DNA from: Plantago ovata | Lineage: Eukaryota; Streptophyta; Magnoliopsida; Lamiales; Plantaginaceae | Reading direction: 5' to 3' | Assembly: GCA_028274465.1 (NCBI GenBank) | Contig: CM051456.1 | Coordinates: forward strand, 82,136,753 to 82,200,752 | Length of the DNA: 64,000 nucleotides | Part shown: in pieces, positions 33,304 through 44,627 of the stretch | Layout: every line of letters starts with the position of its first letter | Position numbering within the stretch: position 1 is the stretch's first letter | The notes under the pieces: generated by a model | Seen by the model: the letters and a program-made list of their open reading frames with translations, nothing else | Databases searched by the model: none | Told to the model about the DNA's origin: nothing | Position numbers and translations under genes: made by a program

Positions 33304-35590
33304 ATGTCGCTAGGAGACGCTCCTTTGCTGAAGCTGGAGAACTATGAAAAATGGCAAAACAACATGATGCTACATCTTGAGGCCATTAGTGATGAGATGG
33401 TTACTGTCATAAATGATGGACCTATCAAGATCACTACACTTGAGAGAAGCTTTCCTCACAAAACCACGGATACTACTGGAAAGGAAACTATCTTAGGAGA
33501 ATCAGTTGATACCGCCGTTCCAAAACCAAGAGAGGAATGGACTTCCGAAGAAGCCAAAAGATTCCGTCTTGATGGCCAAGCAAGAAACATCATTATTCGA
33601 TCAACTCCAGATACTATACAGTGCAAACTGTGGGGTGCCAAAACTGCTAAGGAAGCTTTGAAAATGGTTCAAGGTATTTGTGCTGGATCTGACAAACCAA
33701 GGAAAACAAACTCGAAGTGCTAAAGTTAAAGTTCCAAAACTTTAAACAAGGTAAAAATGTGTCACTGGAAGACCTGGATTTCAGATTCACAACTCTAGTG
33801 AGTGAGATGGCTGCCTTAGGAGTTGGAAACTTCTATTCAGATTCTGAGAAGGTGAAAACCATTATTAGAAGTCTGAACCAAGAATGGATCCATACTCGGA
33901 ATTTCTACTACAATCAAGGAATGCCAAATATCACTCCAACAAAGTTGTTCTCTCCTCTTGCTACTGTCAACTACGAGACAAAGCAAAGCGAAAATGTGTT
34001 TGCTGAAAAATCGCAAAACATTGCTCTTGTCGCTAAGCCATCATCTTCTGAAAAGAAGAATGATAAAGAGCCTGCTGATGAAAACGCTCTTGTTGTTAGA
34101 AACATGAAGAAATTCATCAGTAAGGAACTTGAAAGGCGAAATGCAAAAGAGAAGCTAAAAAAGCATCTTGGTAACAACTACCATAAATACAAGAATGAAG
34201 CTAGCTTGCTGAAGCAAGCTCAGCAAGCAAATTCATCTAAAGAACCAGCAGTTGGCAATGATCTCTGTTTTTATTGCAAAACGCCTGGACACTTCACAAC
34301 AAATTGTCCTTTGCTGAAAGGCAAATCTGCTGAAAAGAAGAAGAAGTTCAAAAGGGCTTTGATTGCTGAAGAAAAGAAAAAGCTTCAAGAAAAAATCGAT
34401 GCGCTTTGCATTGAAATAAGCTCTGAAGACAGTGAGGTAGATAGCTCAGACACTAAAGAAGAAGAAGCCACTCTTGATGTAGAGATTGGCAAGGAAGTTT
34501 GTGGAATAGCTATGGAAGCTTATCCAGATGTGTCAAACTACGAATTCTGCCTCATGGCTGGTTAGTAAATTGTTCTACCTTTGACTCTGATTCAGAAAGT
34601 GAAGATCATATTGACCTTGATAGAATTCAAGGAGAAATCGAAAGATTTGAGAAAACTCTGAGCAAACAGCAAGAGAAACTACAGAATGCTGAAACTCTGA
34701 CTAAGGAAACTACTGAAAAATATGTTTTGCTAAGAGATGAGTCCGAAAAGAAGGATGCTGAAATATTGCATCTCAAGAAGTTAATTGCTGAAGCTACAGA
34801 GAAGAATTCTCAAATGGCAATAGAATTGGAAGAGTATCAGTTCTCAATTCTAAAGTTACATGCTAAAATACAAGAAATGAAAAAGATGAAAGTCAATTTC
34901 AAATCCTATGCTGATGCGAGTAATACGCTGACTGGACTAAACTCTTATCTGAGAGATCCATCTCAGAAAGAAGTTTTGGGTGCAACGTATGAAGGTGATG
35001 ATGTAATAATATTGAGTAAAGACAAATCACCAATCACCTTTGTTCGTGCAACTGATAGTGGTCAACCAGAACTCTATCAGATTGGTCAATCTAAGGTTGC
35101 TGAAATATGCAACCAAGTACCTACGACCATAAAGCCCGCTGTTGCTACTCAAAGTAACAAGACTTTAAAAGGAAAACAGGTTGCTGAAAAGCAAACTGTT
35201 AAGAAAAAGGATGTTGTAAAGCATTCCGGCAAACAAGTTGATGAAAAGCAATTTGTTAAGACAAAAGGCAACATGACTAAAAGTAATCAGAAGACCTTTG
35301 CTGACATACCTGAATCAAGTAAGGTTGCTGAGACAAAAGCTCAGCATTCTCCGAAAAGTGGACTTGGATTCAAAACCAAGCAAAGTCAACTTTTTCATGA
35401 GTATAAGCAAAGTCAGCAAAGATACTTCAAAGAGATGAACAAAACCAAGCCTAGGAGTTTTGAGAAAACTCAAAACGCTAGGACTAGAAGGAACCTTGCC
35501 AGAAAAGAACTTACTGAAAAGTATGTTCAGCAAAAGGGTCAACCAAGCAAGACACCACATCAGAAAGTGGACTTGATTAGCAATGATTAA
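33304..35590 (+). pseudogene. Gag region of Sire-3
   Basis: It starts MSLGDAPLLKLENYEKWQNN. The capsid-type core is followed by KKFISKELERRNAKEKLKKH, a zinc knuckle CFYCKTPGHFTTNC (CX2CX4HX4C, near 34264), and basic, acidic and coiled-coil parts (EIERFEKTLSKQQEKLQNAE). The tail is Lys-rich with AEKQTVKKKDVVKH-type repeats. Gag packages element RNA in cytoplasmic particles. Codons for Ala-Glu and Leu-Leu often use the TTGCTGAA octamer. The one-copy arrangement here shows what the triplicated Sire-1b gag looked like. It is broken, with a few breaks. Confidence 0.85.
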
Positions 35591-35734
35591 AAGTCTTTCG
35601 ATTCTAAATCCTCTAGTTCCTCAGCAAGTAGAAAACAAGTCAAAGTTGAAAAACTCAAGACTTGGGTTTCCACTTGACGCTCTCTTGAACATGTTAATGG
35701 ACATCCAATATTGGATAATTAACAGACTTCAGCC

Positions 35735-36960
35735 ATGGAGACAAACAATGCAATTTGGCACTTTGACAATGGTTGTGGAAAGCACATGACGGGCAACAAG
35801 AAAAACCTTATAAGATATAGACGGTGGTCTAAAGGTCCAACAATAAGGTTTGCTGGAGGAGGCTTTGGTTCTACTAAAGGTTATGGTGACGTGAAGTTAG
35901 GATGCATTACCATTTCGGGAGTTCTTTATGTCAAAAATCTTAAGTTTAACCTTTTCAGCATGAGTCAATTCGCTGACAAAGGTTACTTCATCAAAATCAA
36001 AAGTGATGAATGTAAACTTATTGACTTTAAGATGAAGAAGGTTATTATGGTTGCTAGAAGATCAGGAGGTCTATATACCGTAGATTGGTCTTCAGCAATC
36101 GTTGAAAAATGTCTTGTCTCAGATCATGAATGCCTTGCTGAAAAAGCATGGTTATGGCATAAACGAACAAGTCACCTAAACTTCAAGATGCTGAATAAGC
36201 TGTCTAAAAAGGCACTTGTAGTTGGATTACCTAAGGTTACTTTTAAGAAGAATGGTGTTTGCAATGCATGTCAGCAAGGAAATCAAACCAAATATTCTTT
36301 CAAGAACAATGCAGTACGGTCAACTACAAAACCTTTACAACTCTTGCACATGGACTTGTTTGAATCTTCTTCAACAAGCTATGCTGGCAAGAAGTATGGT
36401 CTGGTGGTGGTAGATGACTATTCGAGATTCACTTGGGTAGTATTTATGAAACACAAGTCAGAAACAAGGACTGAAATACCTAACTTGCTGAATAAGCTTG
36501 AAGTCATGAAAAATTACAAGGTAAAAGTCATAAGGACAGACCATGGTACTGAGTTTGTAAACCAGTACATAACTGAGTATTGCACTTCAAAAGGCATACA
36601 ACGTCAGTTATCCTCAGTGACACCTCAACAAAATGGTGTTGCTGAAAGGAAGAATCGTACCCTTAAGGAAGCAGCTAGAAGCTGACACTGAAATAAGTGA
36701 AGCTTATTGGGTTGAAACGATTAATACCGCCTGCTATACTCAAAATAGATGTTTGATAACTAGGGAATACAACAAAACTCCTATGAGTTATTTGTTGGAA
36801 GACCTCCAAACATCACCCATCTAAGAGTATTTGGTTGCAAATGCTTTGTTCTTAAAATGGTAGAGAATACTTAAGAACATTTCAACCAAAGGCAGATGAA
36901 GCGATATTTCTTGCATAGTAAAGCCTATTGAGTTTACAACAAAAAGGCACAAAACATCGA
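35735..36960 (+). pseudogene. Protease and integrase region of Sire-3
   Basis: AIWHFDNGCGKHMTGNK marks the protease-like motif, placed where copia elements read D-S-G. GAG-pre-integrase follows with WLWHKRTSHLNF and CNACQQGNQ (the H-H-C-C zinc site). The integrase core has HMDLFESSSTSYAGKKYG, VVVDDYSRFTWVVF, RTDHGTEFVNQYITEYC and QQNGVAERKNRTLKEAA, giving the D-D-E pattern. Then come TACYTQNRCLI text and the start of the linker. It is broken, with several breaks. Confidence 0.86.
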
Positions 36961-36988
36961 AGAATCAGTAGATGTTGTATTCTATGAA

Positions 36989-38360
36989 ATGTCACAAGGA
37001 GTCCCTGCTGAAGAAGAAATATCAGAATTTATGAAGAAGTTACTCATACACGAGCAAAGAACTGAATCTGATGCTAGGAATATCAAATCAAATGAACTAA
37101 ATGATGATTCTAACAATGACTCACCTCCCCCAAGTCATGACAAGATAAATATAGTTCATGATAAAGAATTTCTGGCAAAAGACGCGGTTGCTCCAGATGT
37201 TGCTGAAACTATCCAACTTCTTGTGTCTGCTGACGAGTTACCTCAAACCAGCAATGCTGAACAAGCAGTTGCTGATGAACCAATTTCAGCAGAGACACAA
37301 CAAGATACCAGTAGTACTGAAGAAGTACATACTGAAGAGTCACATGCTGAAACGCAAACTTATCCAGATCCAAAGAGCAGAAAACATGTTAATAAATGGA
37401 TTAGAGATCATCCCTCTACGGATATGATTGGTGATATTGACAAACGCCAAGTGACTAGATCCAAAGTAGTTACTAATCAAGAACTTGCTGAAGAAGAAAA
37501 CGTCATTGAAGTAGAAGCTTTGTTCTCTTGCTTTGTTTCAGAAATCGAACCCAAGACCATAGAAGAAACTTTAAAGCATTATGAATGGATCAAGGCAATG
37601 CAAGAAGAACTGGATCAATTTGAAAGGAACAAAGTCTGGAAACTTGTACCACTTTCTGAAGGAAAGAATGCAATTGGTACCAAGTGGGTGTTCAGAAACA
37701 AGCTGAGTGAGTCTGGAGAAGTAACAAGGAACAAAGCACGTCTAGTTGCTCAAGGTTACTGCCAGACTGAAGGATTGGACTATGATGAGTCTTATGCACC
37801 AGTTGCAAGATTGGATGCAATTAGACTTTTCTTGGCTTTTGCTGCTCACAATGACTTCATTGTTTATCAAATGGATGTTAAAAGTGCATTCCTAAATGGT
37901 GAACTTGCTCAAGAAGTCTACTTAGAACAACCCCCTGGCTTTGAACTTCCCTCAGAAACCAAGATGGTATACAAGCTTCAGAAAGCTGTACGTATATGAT
38001 CTAAAGCAAGCACCAAGAGCTTGGTATGATACCTTAGCTAAGTTCATGCTGGATAATGGTTTCAAGAAAGGTGAAGTTGACAAAATCTTATTTACCATGA
38101 ACCATGATGGTAAAATACTCTTAGTCCAGATTTATGTGGATGACATAATATTTGGATCTAAGGACAAACAACTTTGTGATGATTTTGCTAAACTCATGAC
38201 AAACAAGTTTGAAATGAGTATGATGGGTAAATTGAATTATTTCCTAGGATTGCAAGTCAAGCAACTCAAAGATGGAATATTCATAAATCAAGCAAAGTAT
38301 GCAAAGGAAATGCTCATAAAGTTCAGGATCAAAGAGGAAGAAAATCTGAAAAGATCCCTA
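36989..38360 (+). pseudogene. Pol linker and reverse transcriptase of Sire-3
   Basis: The acidic linker ([29 protein letters not shown]) is followed from about 37590 by [19 protein letters not shown], the usual copia RT entry. Then come [43 protein letters not shown], the box [13 protein letters not shown] at about 38130-38165, and YFLGLQVKQLKDG. YVDD instead of YMDD is a known natural variant in copia RTs. It is broken. Confidence 0.86.
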
Positions 38361-38892
38361 TGAGTGTTAGTACCAAATGGGGCTATACTAAACAAGATAA
38401 AAGTGTTGATGAACACAAGTATAGGAAGCTCATTGGTTCTTTGCTGTATTTAACAGCAAGTAGACCTGACATTCTGTATGATGGAGGATCAACTCTTGAT
38501 AGAAAAAGTACTTCTGGAACTTGTCAGTTTCTAGGTAAAAGATTAATATCGTGGTTCAGCAAGAAGCAAACTTGTGTTGCCATTTATCCACTGAATTTGA
38601 ATACATTGTGGCTGGTTGTTGCACAGCTCAAATCCTATGGATTCAGCAACAGTTAAGAGATTATGGTATTTCTACAAAGAAAACACAAATTCTTTGTGAT
38701 AATACAAGTGCTATTGCTATCACGCAAAATCCTAAGTTCCACTCAAGGACAAAGCACATTGATATTAGACATTATTTCATTAGAGATCGTGTGGAAAAAG
38801 GAGATATTGAGGTTGTAAAAGTAGGTACTAATGATCAACTTGCTGACATCTTTACCAAGCCCCTACCAGATAATTGGTTCGTAATGCTATAG
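38360..38892 (+). pseudogene. RNase H region of Sire-3
   Basis: YRKLIGSLLYLTASRPD, DRKSTSGTCQFLGKRLISW, ILWIQQQLRDYGI, CDNTSAIAITQNP, HIDIRHYFIRDRVEKGDI and DQLADIFTKPLP. The pol end is at about 38890. It is shorter than the Sire-1 and Sire-2 counterparts. It is broken, with a few breaks. Confidence 0.84.
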
Positions 38893-38948
38893 TATAACCT
38901 TGGATTGATTGAACTACCTCAATAAAAAGGGATACATTTGGTGGATTG

Positions 38949-39312
38949 CTGAAACAGGCATTCAGCAAGCCAATGGTTACTTATATGTGTTCCTTATAAA
39001 GTCCCTTCCTCTGACTTCTCTAAAAGGAAATGATTGTACGCTATATGTTTGCTGAAACAGGCATTCAACAAGTAATTCTTTCAAACCGGGTATTTGTTAG
39101 GAAACTTGATCACTTGCTGAGATGGGTACTCAGTAAAGAAAAATTTTGAAGATTGCTGAAACTGGCATTCAGACAATAAAGGATACTGAAACAGGTATTC
39201 AAGTATCAAAAGAAAGATCTGAGACGGGAACTCAACAAAGAGCAAAAATACTTCTCAAATTTTACCAAAGGATATCTCAATATAAAAAGAATTTGCTCAG
39301 ATGGGAACTCAG
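38949..39312 (+). repeat. Seven-unit hairpin array, Sire-3 copy
   Basis: Units start at 38949, 39052, 39117, 39156, 39186, 39219 and 39296, with the same order of A-type and G-type stems as in Sire-2. Spacing between units is also kept. Confidence 0.8.
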
Positions 39313-39719
39313 AAATGTCTTTTACCTTAAAAAAATATGAGATATTTGATTAAGGGGGAATTTTCAACAAATACAAGGCTTGTTACTTAGAAAGTTAAGT
39401 GCTAAAATCAATTTGACAAGGAATTAGCGTTGGAGTAAAAGAGATCAAATCCCGTGAATCAAGGTAAAATCAATTTGTGACGTTAATCATGGCAAAAATA
39501 AACTCGCTGTTAATCATGACATGAAATACAATTGTGGCCATTGATTTTAAAGCATTTTTTGATCCAACGGTTGGTATTACAAAGAGAAAGTATGCTCTGA
39601 CGGTTTTACCTTAGTGGTCCACTATGCATTTAATGCAAAGGCTCCACTAACACAATGAACCTCTGTTTTACCCTTGCTGAGACCTCAAAACCATTGAGCT
39701 TCTCACATAACAGAGATAC

Positions 39720-39726
39720 TATATAA
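39720..39726 (+). promoter_or_regulatory. Candidate TATA box for the Sire-3 third ORF
   Basis: TATATAA in the context GAGATACTATATAATTG. Equivalents are 55351-55359 (Sire-2) and 8622-8631 minus strand (Sire-1), each 140-160 bases upstream of the third-ORF ATG. Confidence 0.5.
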
Positions 39727-41924
39727 TTGAAGAGTTAGAGATAGACAAAATTCTTTAACTCACATTTCCTTTCTCTACAAATTTTTCTAGCCTGTGCTCT
39801 GAATTACTGTACCTCCGGTCAAAAAAAAAAAATCTCTTTTTCGTACGACTCTCAAACCCTCAGACTACTATATAAGAGATGGCTCCCAAAAGACAATCCT
39901 CCAAGACCTCAAAATCCTCAACGGCAGACAGTGCTGGAAAAAGCACTGCTCCTACTCCGGTTGAAACTCCGATGAAAAATACAGTGAAAATCGTGTTGTC
40001 TAACAACCGAATCACTGAAAGACCCACGCCTCCGGCATATCTCGACACTGCAAAGTGTGAGAAGATGATGCAATGGGGAGGATTTGCCAAAGAGAAGTAC
40101 ATTAGATACTTCTATGAACAAGAACTGGACGAAGAAAACGAAGAGGCTTTGAATTTTATTAATCAACAAGGCCTACTTTTCTTCATCATTGCTCGCACTA
40201 AACAAGTGAGCATGTTGGACACCATGAAATTCTACAATAATGCAGAAGTTCAAGCCCTTACTGATGGACAAGCAGTCACCGAAAAAATGTTTTCAACCAT
40301 AGTTCACGGAGTTCAAATCATCCTGAAATGGATTGATTTAGCAAACATCTTTCAGATTCCAACTACAAGAACTGAAGATGACATCACTGCCACTGATGAA
40401 GAAATTGAAGCCTTCTACAGTGATGTCAGAAATGAAAGGATGAAGAAAGGAGATTGCTCCCGTGACTTGGACAAAGCACGTCAAAAGGAAGCATCTCTGC
40501 CATTCACTTCGTCTAGTAGCCCTGCTACTCATCAAAGTCTTAGACTCCCAAGTTGGAGGAATTGACCAAGTAGGCCTGAGAAGGTGGCCTTTGCTGATGC
40601 ATATCTATGAGAACAAAAAATCAACTGGGCTAAGTACATTTTCACCAGGCTTGTTGATTGTGTTACAAAGTTCAGGGTGAAGGTTGAAGACAACACAACC
40701 TCACCTTGGTTTCCAATGATGTATGGATTGAAAATATGTTACATCCTTGAACATTTCAGGATTCAGCTAAGAAACCCATTGCCGATTAAGAAATCAGTAT
40801 GCAATGTGGGATGAGCTTTTTACAAACTGAATGGACCTAAGGCTGCTGACAAGAAGTCAAAGAAGCCAATAGCTGCAAATGTTGTTGAGACTGATAACCA
40901 GTCTATGAATGCAACAGCTGCAAATGTTACAGATATTGATCAGCAAGCTAGGTATACAACAGCTACAAATGTTGCTGAGAATGCAACATCTGCAGATGTT
41001 ACTGCTGATACTGCTGCGGTTGCTGACACTAATGCACCCAGTGAGAAATCTAAGAAGAAAAAGAGGAAAGCTGATTTTAACACTCAAACTGCAGCTTCAT
41101 CAGCTGATCCTATTCCTAAGAAGGCACGGACAAAGACTTACCCAAGAAAGAAAACAACGACACGCAAGTCCGTTCCAATTGTCCATGTCATTCAGGATGA
41201 CGATGTTCTAGTGGTTGCTGAAATGCAAGCCACTGTAGTAGATGTTGCTGAAGTGTTTGCAGAAGCCTTCACCAATCCAATTAACTTGGATTCATCTGCT
41301 GAAGCAAGACGACATGGCAGTGGATATGAAAATCTTGCCCAAGATCCCCTAGAAGATATCTACATTGTAGATAATCTTCATGACAACACTCTGGAACCAG
41401 CAAGTGACATCGCTGCAGCTTTGAGAAAAGCTGCACTTGCTGAAAATGTCGCAGAAGAGACAGTTGCTGAAAAAGCAACTAGTCCAGTCCAAGTAATTGT
41501 TGTAGCCGTAATTGCTGAAGAACCACGTGCTGAAACTGCAATGGTTCAAGTCCCAGAGGTTGCTGAAACACAACAAGAGACAATGTTCGACGACGCATCT
41601 CAAGATGCTGAGAATATTAGACCTAGTTCACCAATGACTTCTATTGACAAAGTTCAACTGGTGCTGACTGACCTAAGCCAGCAAATGGACTTTGAGATTG
41701 ATGATAAGTCCAATAAGTCAGTAGACTTGTTCATGACAAGTAGTGAACTTAGAGGTCAAGATGTCTCTGCTCAACTTCTCAATTCAGAGACAAGGGAGAT
41801 TGCGGAATCTGCACAGCCTTCTCAGTTAGAGAAAGAAAAGAAGTCTGCTGAAGAACAAGTCCCATATAATGAAGTTGCTATCATTGCTGAAAGGACTGAG
41901 TCACCACCTGGCCTTCTTCAGCAG

Positions 41925-41999
41925 GTAGTTAACTCAGATACAAGCAAAACTTCACTATCTAAAACTTTATCTTTAGCTAATATAATTGTTTCTTTATAG
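41925..41999 (+). other. Candidate intron 1 (75 nt) in Sire-3 third ORF
   Basis: It follows TTCTTCAGCAG, starts GTAGTTAACT, ends TTTCTTTATAG, and is followed by ACTTCTCAAGA. It is AT-rich. Sire-1 has the two flanks joined with nothing between (TTCTTCAGCAG then ACTTCTCAAGA, boundary 6411/6412). An exact GT-to-AG absence is what retrotransposition of a spliced RNA would leave. Confidence 0.75.
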
Positions 42000-42068
42000 A
42001 CTTCTCAAGATACAAGTCAGAAGATTGCTGAAACTTCAGCACCAGAATCCACAACTCCTGTTCAGCAG

Positions 42069-42140
42069 GTAGATGAAAATTTTGGTAACTCTACTAAGTT
42101 TGAAAACTTAGTACTTGTATCTAATATAAAGTTATTTCAA
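42069..42140 (+). other. Intron-like segment 2 in Sire-3 third ORF
   Basis: It follows GTTCAGCAG, starts GTAGATGAAA, and is homologous to the 72-nt segment 6271-6342 of Sire-1. The 69-nt piece between segments 1 and 2 has the same length in both elements. Confidence 0.55.
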
Positions 42141-42236
42141 GATGAACAATTCAAGGATGCTGCCACATCTCCTAAAGCAATGGAAATAGTATCTGCACAA
42201 CTTAGTCTGCAACATGAGCTTGCTGAAAGTCAGCAG

Positions 42237-42311
42237 GTAAATCATGTTATAGTTTTAGACTCTAAAACTATTTTCCAAAACTTTCCTGAAATTAACTTTA
42301 CTCTTATTCAG
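42237..42311 (+). other. Intron-like segment 3 in Sire-3 third ORF
   Basis: It follows AGTCAGCAG, starts GTAAATCATG, ends CTCTTATTCAG, 75 nt, phase 0. It is homologous to 6118-6192 of Sire-1. Confidence 0.6.
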
Positions 42312-42532
42312 GCTCAAAAGGAGAACGATTAAGTGGTTCACATCACAGAAGATCTTGAAGTTAGTTCTGAAGAACTATACTCAAACTTCAAAAAGAACAC
42401 TTTGATCAGAGTTGCTAAGTCTTTCAGAAACTGGCAAAGGTATAGAAGGATGGATTTTTCCGATCTTCACATCCATCTGTCCAATGAGAAAAAGAGAATT
42501 TCTCTACTAAGACTTGAGACATTTGTACACTC

Positions 42533-42537
42533 AATAC
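42533..42537. repeat. Target site duplication AATAC flanking Ath-3
   Basis: AATAC directly before the LTR at 42538 recurs at 50885-50889 directly after the LTR that ends at 50884. The third-ORF text of Sire-3 runs up to one side and resumes on the other. Confidence 0.95.
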
Positions 42538-43511
42538 TGATGAACGTGTATTTTACACCTTCATTCAAGTCTTTTTTCACCTATTTTTGCTATCCTCTAT
42601 GTTAATTAAGCTATATTATAGTGCATTTTATTAGAATAGTGTCACGTTTCCCTTTAGTTTGCATTTTACAGGTTTTAGGTGAAAAACATGATTTTCCGGG
42701 CAATTATATTGAAGAGAACGAAGAATCGGTGTTCGGAGGATATTTTTGGAGTATCTAGAAGGTTCTGGGTGGGATTTGAAGTCTAGGGGTCGAGTTTGAA
42801 GGCTTAAAGGTCACTAGAAGGCAAAATCCGAGTCTAAAAAGGAGAAGAAATCAAAAAACGCGTTCCTCGCACACTGGAACTCCCGGGCGGTTCGCCGAGG
42901 ATGTAGGGCGGTAACATTGTATCTCACGATTGACAACCTTCGTCGGTAACATTGTATCTCACGATTTTTCTATTTATATTTATATCTTTCAACATGTTTT
43001 CATTCAATCTTGCTATGATTTCTGTTGATTGCATGACCTCTATGAGTAGCTAAATATATCGTTGGTGATAGTATGTGATTTCTTAGCGAGGGTTCTTAAT
43101 TATGCATGATGGCGGTAATGCGAATCAGACTTTGAGTTATTGCTTTATTTCTTCGATCTATCTAAGCCCTCTATTTTCGTAGTGTTGAATTGAACGGAAC
43201 ACATTGGACAATTCATGATCTTAGATCTCTATGCAAAACGATCGGGTACTTCATGCATGATTATTAACCTGCTATGCTTTGAATGATCATACTATCACTA
43301 ACTTCCATTATCTTGATAAGAAAAATCTGTGCTAAGTCGTCTGTTGATTTTATAGTTTAAGTTAAATTAGATAAAGCTAGTTATAGTCCTTAGAGATCGA
43401 CACTCGAGGTTATTTTACTGCTACACTATGGTTTTCGTTGTAGTTGTGAATTGCCTTTGGCTAAAAACAAATTTATTTGACTAATTGAATCTGACAAATT
43501 CCAGTTCATCA
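42538..43511 (+). repeat. Ath-3 5' LTR
   Basis: It starts TGATGAACGTG and ends CAGTTCATCA. It is about 180 bp shorter than the 3' LTR in the GC-rich promoter part. Confidence 0.93.
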
Positions 43512-43514
43512 AAT

Positions 43515-43531
43515 TGGCGCCGTTGCCGGGG
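43515..43531 (+). other. Primer binding site (tRNA-Asp) of Ath-3
   Basis: TGGCGCCGTTGCCGGGG, three bases after the LTR, is complementary to the 3' end of plant tRNA-Asp (GUC), the usual primer of Athila/Tat-type elements. Confidence 0.93.
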
Positions 43532-43651
43532 AACTATACTCTTTTTTTCTGTTTAGCTTATTTATATTTTCAGCATTCAATTCCTAGTTTTAGTAGTTTT
43601 ATTTTATTTGATCTCTCTGATACTCCTTTCTTAGCTTGTTACAGATAGTGT

Positions 43652-44614
43652 ATGCGAAGTACACGATCTAGGAGAACACCGCTTGCTGAACCAATCGCTG
43701 AAATCGACAGAGTCAACCACCAAAGAAGGCGACTACTTCAACGACGTGAACTAGAGGAAATAGAGGATACCGATTTCTCTGAATCTCTACACAGTCTTTT
43801 TAAGGAAATTGTCTTAATGGCAGAAGCTAGACCACTGAAATGATGGGTTCAACCCACCAAGGATCGTATGAGGTGACCGGCGATTGTTCTTTCGCCTGCA
43901 ACTCGAGATCTGGAAATAAAAAACCACGCGTTCCAACAACTTCCGAGGTTCTATGGCTTAGCAAGGGAAGATGTGATGGGGTACTTGCACGATATCGATG
44001 ATTTCGTCAACCAACTCCCACGACCCGGAGCTGAAATAACAGCGGATGAGTTGAGAATGAAGGTTTTTGCTATGGGGCTTGGCGACAGGGCCAAGTCATG
44101 GTTGAGTTCTCTACCGGCGGGTTCGCTTGACACTTGGGAAAAGGTTTTTTCAGCATTCATGGAGAAATACTTCCCTCACACCTTGACTACCGCGCTTAAG
44201 GCGCAAATCACTGGGTTCAAACAAGACTATGATGAGACCATCTACACCGCATTTGAGAGGTTCCAAGACCTCATGAACAAGTGCCCTCACCATGGTTTTG
44301 AGCTTTCGGATGTTGTCCAACACTTCTACAATGGACTGACCTTTGAGAACCAGCAGGTGGTGGATTTCCAATGCCGCGGAAATATTTGGGAGGAAACCAC
44401 GGAAGCCGTCTGGGCGGTTTTCGAAAGGCTTGCTAAGGGTTCGCAATTCAATGATCCAAGAGCAATGGTTAAGAGACATGGACCTGAAGCTCCACCCACT
44501 CAGGAAGCCCCGATGTATGGGGGGAATGGGGATCGATTCGAGTGCTTTACCAATGAGTTGAAACAAGCCCTCAAGAGCGCCACTGGAACATCTGTGTCGA
44601 ACGAAGTTTGGTGA
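43652..44614 (+). pseudogene. Gag region of Ath-3
   Basis: The N-terminal RSTRSRRTPLAEPIAEIDR is basic. The main part (43973-44614) has the Athila gag signature: LRMKVFAMGLGDRAKSWLSS, then LPAGSLDTWEKVFSAFMEKY, FPHTLTTALKAQITGFKQ, YTAFERFQDLMNKCPHHGFE and VQHFYNGLTFENQQVVDF. Length and order match plant Ty3/gypsy capsid proteins. It is broken. Confidence 0.85.
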
Positions 44615-44627
44615 ATATGCAAGAACT

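Larger units (their letters stand above)
38893..39878 (+). promoter_or_regulatory. Spacer before the third ORF of Sire-3
   Basis: Non-coding. It contains the hairpin array (38949-39312), the PPT-like AAGGGGGAA (39352-39360), GTGACGTTAATC (near 39477), GCATTTAATGC (near 39627) and TATATAA (39720-39726), 153-159 bases before the ATG at 39879. The stretch after the TATA box (TTCTTTAACTCACATTTCC) is nearly unchanged in Sire-1 and Sire-2. A dedicated promoter for the third ORF is plausible but unproven. Confidence 0.6.
39879..42537 (+). pseudogene. Third-ORF region of Sire-3, N-terminal part
   Basis: It starts MAPKRQSSKTSKSSTADSAG. The domain follows with CEKMMQWGGFAKEKYIRYFY, FYNNAEVQALTDGQAVTE, a VQIILKWIDLANIFQIPTT stretch and, later, HIYENK and MMYGLKICYILEHFRIQLR. 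This resembles the 'putative plant transposon protein' domain. Next comes a long VAE/AAE-rich acidic stretch with KKKRK clusters (possible nuclear signals). Three GT-AG intron-like segments lie at 41925-42311. The sequence then reads LYSNFKKNTLIRVAKSFRNW up to the Ath-3 insertion. The function of such ORFs is unknown. It is broken, with a few breaks. Confidence 0.75.

Noticed and set aside
40857-41087. Minus-strand Cys-rich frame resembling a small secreted peptide
   Set aside because: It is the antisense of the repeated TTGCTGA/GCAAATGTT coding text of the Sire third ORF; the repeat explains the Cys pattern.
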